Of a stretch of 64,000 nucleotides of DNA, positions 50,301 through 59,937 are shown piece by piece. Every line of letters begins with the position of its first letter. Positions within the stretch are counted from its first letter, which is position 1. The stretch is from the NCBI GenBank assembly GCA_001510575.1, contig LNGK01000008.1, positions 1,438,340 through 1,502,339 of the forward strand. Reading direction: 5' to 3'. The translations under genes and the position numbers were made by a program. A model generated the notes under the pieces. It did no database searches and was not told the origin of the DNA. It was given only the letters and a program-made list of their open reading frames with translations. The stretch comes from Knoxdaviesia capensis. Lineage: Eukaryota > Ascomycota > Sordariomycetes > Microascales > Gondwanamycetaceae.

Positions 50301-52112
50301 TTCCCTCTTCCTCTTTTTTTCCTCCTTTCAATCTTCATCTATCACCACATTCATCATATTGACCCTACCAGTCCTCTTCAGAACGATCGTTTGAGCTTCG
50401 TTTTCTCCTCAAATTTCTCCTAAAGGTAAGAATCATTCCAACTACTGTTGTCTTTCCTATCTTTGTGAGATAGACAGTCTGTATATTGTGCATTCGTCCT
50501 CCAAAGACAAATTCTTCGCCGGGTCGGCTTTTGAGCCTCAGCTGGTGCAGTTGTTAGCCATGCTTGATCGCCCTACATCGGAATATTCGTCTTCTGAATT
50601 CTATCACACTGCTTCTGCTCCTTCCCCGTTGTATCTCCTCCTGCCAATACTTGGTTTTCATCCCCGCCGGTCCCCCGCTCTCCCGGTTGCACCTTCTCGT
50701 TCTCTCTTCAATGAACCCGACGAGTGCTCCTTCCGTCATCTCTCCCGTCATCGTGTCTGGGTTCCGTAACGCAAGCCGATGTCGCTTCTTTGGAAACTCA
50801 CATGGTCATTTATCTTGCCTCTTCCCTCGTGCTCGCTTCTATATTCCGACTCTTCCCTCCTCTTCTTCTTCCTCTTCCTCTTCCTTCTTTTTCTTCCTCT
50901 TTTTCCTGATCTCTACATCACCCATTGTCCCATCCGCGGCTCTGATTTGATTGCCTCGTCATTTTGATCTCTCCGATCGTCTGTCTCAGCCTATGTTTGC
51001 CTATTCAGATCCTCCTTCCCCTTGTCTTCCAAGTCTGAGATGATGGGATGAACTCTCGGCCATACTAGATGTCAAGTAATCACCAGCCATTGCTCTCCCC
51101 CTCCTCCAATCTTCCCTCCCTCAGTCCTCTTCAATTTCCGTGATCGCCTGCATTCCTGGCTATAGCATTTCGTGGGACTCCTTCATCAACTTGAAGCAGC
51201 CATATGATCACAGCTTCAGTATAGGTAAACAGAGTGGCTTGCGTACACAATACACATATTCCATCTGCCTATATTCAGATACACATATAGTCAGTAATCC
51301 AGAAGTATAAGGTCCATCACTTAATACTGCACTCCTAGTCTATATATATCAGAACTCCCTTGCATTTCTCTCTTGATCCCCTTCCTGGCTTTTACCCTCC
51401 AAACCCTTCTCCAAATTCATCTCATACCATCAAAAGGTGAATAGTATCATCCTTTCACTAAGTACTAAACCATCAAATACGTCTTCATTTTCCCTTTTAT
51501 TATCACATTCCTTATCTATCTTCTCTATATCGCGCTTTTCCTTTCCTAAGTTAGGAGAAGTTTACTTGATATTTTAGAGCTGTTTCCCTACCGTTATTCC
51601 AGAGAGGAATTCTAAGATCTCATTTACGCCCTGGGGAGGCACCAGAGGCACATGATATATTGATTAAGGCAAAGCTCAAACAATCGCATTATCTGTCATA
51701 TATCCCCAAACCTGCTCTGTTTAGAGTATCTCCTTGTATTCCCCCAGCTATCTACGTCCTATTTTATTAGCTGTTGTTCTGCCTTAGGTCTGCATGGCCT
51801 AGTCTCATGAATCAGCATTATATGCTTACGGTATTGTATACCAAAAGCATTTTTGCCCTCTTAAACACAGTGTTATAAATTGGGCCCTTGGTCGTGTTCT
51901 CATTTCTTTTTCTCTTCTTTTCTTCCCTTGTCCCTCTTCCCTTCCACACAAATATTTAGATCTGATTGCCGATTAGTGTCCCTTCTGGTCAGCCTTCTTC
52001 TTTTCTCCCTTGCACCACAGTTCTCCATTATCCATGCAACTAACAGATCATTGATTCTCTCTCTCAGACTTGATCCTCTCAATCTACTTCTTCATCATTC
52101 ACATTACCCAAA
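44386..52112. other. 7.7-kb region without a recognised gene
   Basis: The largest gap of the window. Its left part (44400-49900) has moderate AT content and only short overlapping frames without family resemblance. From about 49900 to 52112 it becomes pyrimidine-rich on + and probably holds the promoter and a long leader of the zinc-knuckle gene. A GA microsatellite is at about 49339-49364. Non-coding transcripts are possible but not shown by sequence. Confidence 0.45.
50174..52112 (+). promoter_or_regulatory. Long pyrimidine-rich leader of the zinc-knuckle gene with donor-like sites
   Basis: Pyrimidine-rich sequence with three similar donor-like sites: AAAAG|GTAAGT (GT at 50174), TAAAG|GTAAGA (50426) and AAAAG|GTGAAT (51437). 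They would fit alternative first exons or 5' UTR introns of the downstream gene at 52113. Several short upstream frames start in this stretch, including ATG 50560. This is inferred from pattern only. Confidence 0.3.
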
Positions 52113-53170
52113 ATGGATTACTCTGCTCCTACCGGCGGCCGTGCCTGCTACACCTGTAAGTTGAATTTGCCACGTAAATTCCATGTCCATGGATGAAGAT
52201 GCCATGGCTGCATACCTACTGTTTAACTAACCGACCCCCTTATCATTAGGCGGTGCTACCACCCACCAGGCCCGTGATTGCCCCCAGAAGCCCGCGGCTA
52301 AGTGGTAAGTGATCTCTGGTCAACTTCGTGGACGACCTTTGGAGGAGGTCTCTTGAGCATGATAGCAACTAACATTCTCAAACTCTTTAGCTATAACTGT
52401 GGCAGTATGTAAACGAGTGGCAAAATTCGATGTTATGTGATTCATGGTACTAACTAATGCTTCTCTCTCTCTCAGACGAGGGTCATATCAGTGAGTCAAC
52501 CACAAATGTCCTATGTCCCGTTTTGTGCCGTAACTAACAGCCCCTCCAGGCCGGGACTGCCCCGACGGCCCCAAGGACGGCAAGACTTGCTACCGCTGCA
52601 ACCAGCCGGGCCACATCTCGCGCGACTGCCCCCAGGGTGGTGCTCCCAGCGGCCCCAGCGGCGGTGGTAACTCCAGCCAGGAGTGCTACAAGGTATGAGG
52701 TCGTGGTGTTTTAGTATATAACGGTTTTGTTTTTCTTCGGCCTTCTGACTTTTATTCTCCATCAGTGCGGAAAGGTTGGCCACATCGCCCGCAACTGCAT
52801 GGAGGGCGGCGGCGGCGGCGGCTACGGCGGCGGCAGCGGCTACAACCAGTCCTACGGTGGTGGTGGTGGTGGTGGTGGCGGCAGCTACGGATCTTCGCAG
52901 AAGCAGTGCTACTCGTGCGGTGGTTATGGACACATGTCTCGTAAGTCGAAAGCCCCATCAATGATCGCAAGTTGTTCCATGAAGCTCTTCTCTAACTCAA
53001 AATCTTCCCGTTTCTCTACAGGTGACTGCGCCAACGGTTCCAAGTGCTACAACTGCGGCGAGAACGGCCACTTCTCGCGTGATTGCCCTAAGGAGTCGAC
53101 CGGCGGGGAGAAGCTGTGCTACAAGTGCAAGCTGCCCGGCCACGTTCAGGCTGCCTGCCCTAGCAACTAA
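52113..53170 (+). CDS. GIS2: Seven-zinc-knuckle nucleic-acid-binding protein (Gis2/CNBP/Byr3)
   Basis: Seven exons: 52113-52155, 52250-52304, 52391-52404 (14 nt), 52476-52490 (15 nt), 52550-52692, 52766-52940, 53022-53170. Product: 197 residues with seven CCHC knuckles (C-X2-C-X4-H-X4-C): [84 protein letters not shown] and [15 protein letters not shown] Gly-rich linker (about 110-140) with scattered Tyr lies between knuckles 4 and 5. Gis2, Byr3 and CNBP are small proteins of seven knuckles that bind single-stranded nucleic acid and mRNA and affect translation and stress granules. The two tiny exons encode parts of knuckle 2; all junctions keep frame. The start [15 protein letters not shown] follows a favourable AAA context. 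Confidence 0.95.
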
Positions 53171-55229
53171 GCTAGTTGTGTGAGCTGGTGTTTGAAGAAG
53201 CAGAAGACCGTTCTTTTCATTCCTTTTATGGTCTGTCACTTTTTTTGGTGGGGGGGGAGCGTTTAGATTCTGGATTTTCTTCAGAAGTAGCCCATCAGGC
53301 AACTGGATGAAGGGAGGGCTGTCTATGCCCGAAGTGCATACGGGTGTTTTCTTTTGTTCTACCTCTGGAGATTGTGCGAGTTGAGAATTGGCTGTCCGTA
53401 TGGACATGGATGATGATCATTTTTCCCCTATGCCGCCTTTATGCTTTTTCTAACGACTTTTCCTATTTGCATCGGCTAACGTTTCGTCCCTTATTTGGGG
53501 ACTGGCTGCCTCTTCGTCTTTTCTTTTCTTTTTTTCTTTTCCTTACACCGTTTTTACGTTTTCCTTTTTCCTTCCTATTTTTCTGTGTTCTGTCAATCTT
53601 TTGCGTTCTTTCTTTTGATTTTATTTTGTTTCTTGGTATACTGGAAGTTGGCTCCGGACCATTCATTATGGCCTTGGTTTTCGACAAGAGCAGATTGTGC
53701 TGTCTTGTCGAAACCATCTTCGCGCAACAGTTACCTACTCTTCAATCGGTTGGGATCGATATATACCCCCTGTGCCTTGATGTTTTTGATCCTTTCTGCC
53801 TCTACCCACACCCATGGATCTTTGAAGTTTCAAACATGCCTCCAACACCCATTGCCCACTGGGCAGTATAACAATGGTGGAAGAGATCTGAGAATCTGAT
53901 TGTTCCCTGCTTGACTAGCAGCTGACGGGCCAAAGTTTCCGCCAAGTTTATGGACATGTCTTAGTGGATCATGGAGGGGCAGAGAGAGAGAAGATGGGTG
54001 AGGTTGGAAGTCTAACAGAGAAAGATATTGGTGTTCGAGAGAGAAAGTTAGCCCATCAGTGAGGGTATTCACATACCTCGCAGGGCTTCAGAAGTCAATG
54101 GAAGAGAAAAGAAGCAAACCCGTCAAAAAGAGAATCTCCTTGCGATTAGGAGGAAACGTTGAAATGATGCTGCAACCCGACACGAGATGGTGACAGAATG
54201 GTGTATGAGATGATTTATAGCCCCCCCATCGTTTTTATCGCCACTCCCGATACAAGCCACGACAGTTGATGTTCATCCCAAGCCCAACCTCGATCATATT
54301 ACCACCAAGGCCGCCCGACCTTTTCTCCGATATCCGTACGCCGAGACGGCGCAGCAATACGGCCTGATTTACACACCCTTCCAGGACGGCGGGGCGATTC
54401 GGATAACTGCGATTTCTATCATTCTCACTTCGGATTCAGTTTCCAAACCACCAAGACACGCCATACACGAGGTTATTCGCCATATCCTCCCCTCACGAGG
54501 AGCACTTCCCAATACCGAAGTTTCATGGTAACCGGGATCTTCAGCTACCCGCTCTCTTCAGATAGCAGCAAGAGCATGATTGGTGTGACCAGGGCGTTGC
54601 AAGCCGTCAAGTCATGTCACAAATGGCGAGCGAGTCAGCCTAGCAAGTGGTTTGGCGTATTTATGGACTCGTTAGAATGCTGTGAACTCCCCGCCTGATA
54701 ACTTAGGGAATGGGGGGCATAGTCTTTGATTCACGACCGAAGCATTGAGTCAGTTAAGTGTGTTCTCTGGTGCTAATGTAGCTGCTCCCTCAATGCCTGG
54801 ACCAAACGAGAGGGATTAGCTTTCAAGCACTCGTAGGTCATCCCATTTATCTTTTCATGAAGAAGCGACCTAGCGTTTATACGCAAAAGGGGATTCTTTG
54901 ATCATAAATATTAAGCCGTACGAACTCAAGATATTAGACCAGTAACGGAGACGGGACAGACACAAGAGCCTGTCCTCGTAGTTTTATATTATCCCCTAAG
55001 ACGCCAAGATCCACACACAGAAACAAGTAAACAGAAGGGAGAGAAAAGGGAAGATACAATGGACTTCAAAAGAAACACAACGGAATGGGAAGCGTGCTGA
55101 GAGTTGAGTGGTAACAAGAAAAACACCGCAAAAGAGTATGATCTAACCCTAACCCTACTTGCGTCCTTGGCACAGGCCGTGACATGTCTATCATATTTCC
55201 TCTTTCTTCCATATTTGTCACCTCTTCAT
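53171..55229. other. Convergent intergenic region
   Basis: 3' flanks of the zinc-knuckle gene (+) and Nup85 (-). A G run lies at about 53251. An open frame without ATG runs from at least 54241 to a TAA at 54529-54531 (+). A telomere-like motif is at 55143-55157. No tRNA or other RNA gene recognised. Confidence 0.45.
55143..55157. repeat. Two-and-a-half-unit telomere-like motif
   Basis: CTAACCCTAACCCTA, period six and perfect, 72 bases beyond the stop codon of the Nup85 gene. The longest of three such motifs in the window. Confidence 0.65.
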
Positions 55230-58200
55230 TCACAGAACAACTACACCATCGGCGTCCTGGAGCCATAACCGTGCCAGGTCACGCGAGAGCGCGAGCCGCA
55301 GGATGCGCAGCACGTCTTCGGGGGTCGTCGACACGGAGAGCCCGGTGCGCCAGTCCCAGCCGCGGCGGACGGCGGGGTGGGGGAGGCTGGAGGCGCCGCC
55401 GGAGACGGAGCGGTGCAGCTGCGACGCGAGCAGCGAGGAGCCGGCGAGCACGTACGAGCCGTCGAGCGACGCAACGGAGCCGCCGGCGGTGTCGACGCGG
55501 CGGAGCAGGTCGGCGGGGGTCGAGCCGCGCAGGTTGCGGGCGGAGGCGAGGACGAGGCGGAAGAACTCGTCGCAGGTGGCGTAGATGCGCGAGGTCGAGA
55601 GGGTCTGGATGTCCTCGATGGCCTTGAGCAGCGTGTCCATCTGCGCGAGCGAGATGACCGGCTCGCTGGTGCCGGCGGCCACCGGGGACGACGGGGCGGA
55701 CACGAGCGGCAGCGCCTCGCCGAGCAGCACGAGGATGAAGTCCTCGCTGACGACGGAGGGGCGCGAGGGGTCGTACAGGCCGCCGCGGATGTTGTCGTCG
55801 GCGCTGGCGATCACCGCGATCAGCGCGGCGGCGGCCTGGCGGCGGCGCGAGAGGCTGACGGTTGCCACCGAGCCGGCTGTTGCAGTTGACGACTCGGGAG
55901 ACGTGTTGCTGCTGGTGTCGCCGTCGCGCAGCTCGTAGAACTGGCGCAGCGTGGCGTAGCCGGACAGCATGGTGCCCAGCAGCTCGGCGGCCTCGACGTC
56001 GCGGTGGGCGAAGCTCTCCAGCGTCGTGGCGCGGCTCGTCAGGATGCGCGCCAGCAGCGGGTCGAGCTCCGCGGTGGCGGGGTAGGCCGACGACTGCACC
56101 AGCGAGTACGAAATGAGGAAGTTGAGCACGTCGCGCACCTTGGCGGGCTTGTGCGCCAGGGCGTAGTACCACAGGGCCTCGCCGTATTTGTGCGAGTCCT
56201 GGGCGAGGAGGTCGGCGAAGGTCTGGAAAAGAAAAAAAGATTTGTCAGTTATAAACAGTTTAGAAAGCGGTCGTAGATATCTTTTTGCTGCACGTACCTC
56301 GGCGGTTTCCTCCGCAAACGAGAGCATGCTCAAGTTCATCAGAATCGACCAGATGCGATCGACGGTCTCGCCGGAGTCTGCATCGATCGTCCCCAGCACA
56401 TCGTGCAGCAGCTCGCGGATCGTCATATCCGACTGCTCGACCGAGTCCATGCGGCCCAGCACCTGGATAGCCACCTCCCAGCCAGACCGGCCATCGGAAA
56501 TCTGGTCGATGCCCGCAAGCTCGCGCGCGTACTGCACGAGCGTGGTATCCTTGATGCCGTCCAGCTGGTCGGAGCCCTGGCGGGCGACGCCTAGCACATC
56601 CAGCATCTCGTCGTCCAGGCCGCCGGGCTTGTTGATGATGGCCGGCAGCGGCGCCTCGGGCTTCGGGAGCCACTGGCCCAGCGCGGCAACCTCGGTGACC
56701 GCCGCCGCCACAGGAAGCGACCACGTGCGCAGGATACCAACCACGGCGGCGTAGTTGCCCTCGAAGGCGCTGGCGATCGCCACCTCGACGGCGTTGGCCG
56801 GGTTGAAATGGAAGTCGGACTGCATGGTCTGGTGGAAGGCGTTGGCGAGGCGCTCGAGGTAGTCTTCGCCAGGGGTCAGCCGTGCAGCGGCGGCCGGCAT
56901 GATGGAGCTGCGCAGCGTGGCGGTCATCTTGCGGCGGTCAAGCTCCTGGTCCCACCAGCCGAAGATGCCCACGGTAGCCTCGCACCAGTCCTGCGACGTC
57001 TCCAGAATGGCCTTCTCCTGGCCCAGCGCAATGTTGTACACCAGGTTCAGCTGCTCGTAGATCTCCCACGGCACCTGGCTCTCGGCCTTGCGCGACAGGT
57101 CCACCAGCGAGTACGTCGCGCTGTCCGCGTCCATCGGGTTGCCCGCCGCCCCCGTCGCCGGCACCTGCGACCGCACCTTGCCCTCGGCAAACCGGCTCAG
57201 CTTGTCCCACGACGCCCGCACCTTGACGCGGAACAGCGTCCAGTCGCTGCCCCAGATGTTCCAATCGCCCGCCGCGCCAGGGCACTCGCGCAGCATCGAG
57301 CAGGTTTCCTGCACGGCGAAGCGGATGCTCTCCAGCGACCGGCCGGCGAAGGCCAGCTCGCCGTGGCGCTTCTGCACGTTCTGCCAGCCGGCGGCCGACA
57401 GAAGCTCGATGACGCGGTTGACGTCGCCGCGCACAAGCGTGGCGCGCAGCGTCTGCCAGAACAGCGAGTGGCACGCCGGACTGGGCTGGAAGTTTTTGAC
57501 TTCGCGCACCTGGTCCGGGTACGGGTTGTGGCGCTCCTGCAGCCACTCAAACATGACCTCGGGCAGCGGCGGGAACTTGCCGTCCGTGCTGCGCGAGTGG
57601 TGTATGCGCAGAGCCAGCTCGGCGACATAGGCGGCTTTCTTGAACGGCTCGCTCTCGAGGCTCGGGCCAATATCTACCGCGTGGTCTTCGGGGTCGGGGA
57701 GCTCGGCGGCAAAGTCCGACCAAGTACGCACAAGAGCGCCGGAGCCGGCGGCCAGGGTCGAGTCGAGCTTCTCCGCGTCGTCTTCGGCGCCAATGCCCTG
57801 ATCGTACAGGCGGCTGACGAGGGCTTCGGTGTCGAGAATCAGGTCAGGCGTTTCGGTGATGATGGCGGGCGGGATGTCGCTGTAGAGATTTAGGGCAACC
57901 TTGTCGAAATTGAACTCGCGTTTGCGGCCGGCCTGCGATTGGCGCTTCGCGCTGATTAGGCTGACGGCTTCCTTGCGCATGCGCTCCTTCGCAGCCGGGG
58001 TGGCCAGGAGCATCAGGTCAGATTCTTCAGATCCGGCGCGGCCAGAGTCGCGGTCGTCGTGGTTCATGTTCAGGAAGAGGTCATTATCCTCGCTTCCCTC
58101 GTCTTCCCCCGGCCCGCCCTGCTCATCTTCATACTCTTCGTCCTCCTCGCCTTCTCCGTCATCTTCGTCATCGTCATGATACTCGCCCTCGCCATAGTTC

Positions 58201-58682
58201 TCCTCGGCTTCGACATCTTCATCGTCGTATTCGTCGCCCTGGGCATCTTCATCGTCTTCGTCATCTTCCTCATCGTTGGAATCATCGAGGCGGAAGGTTC
58301 CGGAGGGGTTATCGTTGCGTTCGGGTTCTTCGCTAGACGAGGCATGGAAGGTCTTGCTGAGTCGAGAGGGCTGTCTCGTGCGTGAGGCTCCGAAGTCTAG
58401 GCCAGGCTTCGCGACGGAGGAGGGCTGGAACAGAGGCTTCGCGGCTGAATTGTTGGTGGAAAAGGGCTGGGTCAATGGCTTGGATCCAGTAAATCCGCGC
58501 ATCATGGAGCTGCCGAGATATGAGTCGGACGGAGCTCCCTTGGGGGTGAATGACGCGGCCGATGAAGGCGGAGGCTGCGAGATGGAGTTTCCGAAGCCGG
58601 AGTTGGTCCAGCCGCCGCGCTGGCTCTTATCCGGGGTGGCGGGTGGACTCGAGTCCGGCAGGTCGAAATTAAACGATGACAT
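55230..58682 (-). CDS. NUP85: Nucleoporin Nup85 (Y-complex scaffold)
   Basis: Exons on the minus strand: 58682-56298 and 56222-55230; intron 56297-56223 (75 nt, GTACGT donor, CTGAC branch site, TTTTCCAG acceptor). Product: 1125 residues. Nup85 is an alpha-helical scaffold of the Y (Nup84) complex and binds Seh1 through its N-terminal part. Seen: a Ser/Pro/Gly-rich N-terminus, an acidic tract (about 133-205, runs of Asp/Glu), then the helical body from RKREFNFDKVALNLYSD on, with FEWLQERHNPYPDQVREV, a fungal Nup85-like stretch. C-terminal loops are Ser/Ala/Gly-rich, making the protein longer than yeast Nup85 (744). The intron is a multiple of three without a stop, so the unspliced frame is open and would add 25 hydrophobic/basic residues; the splice signals are excellent, so I treat it as an intron. 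Identification rests on recognised overall resemblance. Confidence 0.85.
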   Translation of the reverse strand: MSSFNFDLPDSSPPATPDKSQRGGWTNSGFGNSISQPPPSSAASFTPKGAPSDSYLGSSMMRGFTGSKPLTQPFSTNNSAAKPLFQPSSVAKPGLDFGASRTRQPSRLSKTFHASSSEEPERNDNPSGTFRLDDSNDEEDDEDDEDAQGDEYDDEDVEAEENYGEGEYHDDDEDDGEGEEDEEYEDEQGGPGEDEGSEDNDLFLNMNHDDRDSGRAGSEESDLMLLATPAAKERMRKEAVSLISAKRQSQAGRKREFNFDKVALNLYSDIPPAIITETPDLILDTEALVSRLYDQGIGAEDDAEKLDSTLAAGSGALVRTWSDFAAELPDPEDHAVDIGPSLESEPFKKAAYVAELALRIHHSRSTDGKFPPLPEVMFEWLQERHNPYPDQVREVKNFQPSPACHSLFWQTLRATLVRGDVNRVIELLSAAGWQNVQKRHGELAFAGRSLESIRFAVQETCSMLRECPGAAGDWNIWGSDWTLFRVKVRASWDKLSRFAEGKVRSQVPATGAAGNPMDADSATYSLVDLSRKAESQVPWEIYEQLNLVYNIALGQEKAILETSQDWCEATVGIFGWWDQELDRRKMTATLRSSIMPAAAARLTPGEDYLERLANAFHQTMQSDFHFNPANAVEVAIASAFEGNYAAVVGILRTWSLPVAAAVTEVAALGQWLPKPEAPLPAIINKPGGLDDEMLDVLGVARQGSDQLDGIKDTTLVQYARELAGIDQISDGRSGWEVAIQVLGRMDSVEQSDMTIRELLHDVLGTIDADSGETVDRIWSILMNLSMLSFAEETAEVRAAKRYLRPLSKLFITDKSFFLFQTFADLLAQDSHKYGEALWYYALAHKPAKVRDVLNFLISYSLVQSSAYPATAELDPLLARILTSRATTLESFAHRDVEAAELLGTMLSGYATLRQFYELRDGDTSSNTSPESSTATAGSVATVSLSRRRQAAAALIAVIASADDNIRGGLYDPSRPSVVSEDFILVLLGEALPLVSAPSSPVAAGTSEPVISLAQMDTLLKAIEDIQTLSTSRIYATCDEFFRLVLASARNLRGSTPADLLRRVDTAGGSVASLDGSYVLAGSSLLASQLHRSVSGGASSLPHPAVRRGWDWRTGLSVSTTPEDVLRILRLALSRDLARLWLQDADGVVVL

Positions 58683-59306
58683 GGTGGTGATAGATGGCGC
58701 CGTGTAGCAGGGAACAAATCGATGCTAGTTCGGGCCACAAAGGCTCGTTGGATGGTGAGAAGCACCTGTGCCCAGGCGATCAACAAACGAAACCAGGCAG
58801 AGAGAATGGTTGAGTAAGGTTGGTTAGGAAGCTTGAAGTTGTAGCTCTTTAGAAAGATGGATGAAGAGAAGAGAAGTTATCAAGAAAAGATTATGTGTAG
58901 GGGGAAAAGTCAGGGTCCAATTGAGAGAAAACGGCCTGTGTTGTTGTGATTCAATATTTTTTCAGGCATTACCAAAGGCGTTTAGAGGTCAAAAATTTGA
59001 AGCGCGCGTCAAAAAAAACAGCTCCCAGAAAATGCCACACATCATAGCAGGTGTACCCACTTTTATATCCATCCGCCACCTGCGCCACTTGGGTCTCAGA
59101 GCTAGCCGGGAGGTCAGCCACATTGTCTCGGTGAGCGGCGAGACGCCACATCACGTGCGCCACAATTTGGGGGAGATTTTCTATAGGGTATAACCCTAGT
59201 TGCATTTGCTTCCTTCACCACCACCAAGCCGGCAATTGCAAAAAGCAGCGAGAGCACGAGACAGACAGCTTCTCTCGTCATGACCCTTGGAATCTGATAC
59301 AACTGA
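58683..59306. other. Nup85 promoter region
   Basis: Lies between the Nup85 start (-) and the weak + strand frame at 59307. Purine-rich on + near 58860-58900, so pyrimidine-rich on the Nup85 strand. No further feature. Confidence 0.4.
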
Positions 59307-59937
59307 ATGAAGAGCTTCAACATCTCCAAATCACCAGTGGAAACGGGAATCTGCAGGTCTTGTGCAAGGCTCTGCTGGTAAATTCGATCGGGGCATTATC
59401 TCGATAACTCGGCTTCTCCTCTACGCTCAGGTTCGAAATCCAGGCACTGGAAGCCAACTATCCCGAGCAAAAAAGGCGTGAAAACCCCACAGCCGAAGGT
59501 CCAAAGCCAACCCCAGACTCAACTCCCCGACGCATTCCCGAAGCTACCGAAGACTCACAACTCTCTGGAAAACTGCCGAACTGGAACGGATCTTTTTCTT
59601 ACCCCAGACGCTACCCAATGCCGCTATTTAATAAAGTGCTTCACACGCGTAGGTAAGAGAAGCAATGTGGGGGAACGGGCCCGAGAGTTAGTCAATTTGG
59701 TACAGCAGCTTCCAGGTGATACAGTTAGAACTGCTTCTACTCTTTTCCAACACCGCAGCCTTGTTTTCTGGTCACAATTCAGAACCCCCGAAGGTCGCGA
59801 ACATGGACATTTCAGTCATACAGTCCTCCATTAATCAGATTGCCACGGACATGAGCCTGCTCCGACATGAGCAGGATGCCTTCAAGTCCGGATCGAACTT
59901 CGTGGGATGCGAGGTATGCTATCTGCATCCACACTAG
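59307..59937 (+). pseudogene. Possible small spliced gene, perhaps decaying
   Basis: A coding-like path can be assembled: exons 59307-59377, 59431-59652 and 59706-59937, using donors GTAAAT and GTAAGA and acceptors CTCAG and TACAG, with introns of 53 nt each. It would give 174 residues starting MKSFNISKSPVETG, with CRSCARLCWFEIQALEANYP, a Pro/Glu-rich stretch, and a helical part (MDISVIQSSINQIATDMSLL). After the TAG at 59935-59937 the same frame stays open for about 28 codons (EIRTSSEQWCSSIGVQM), so this TAG may be a disabling mutation, or a different splice may be used. The family is not recognised. It could be a real small gene, a fragment of a larger degraded gene, or chance. Confidence 0.3.

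Noticed and set aside
56808..57893. 361-codon + strand frame
   Set aside because: Antisense to Nup85; composition and lack of domains mark it as a shadow.
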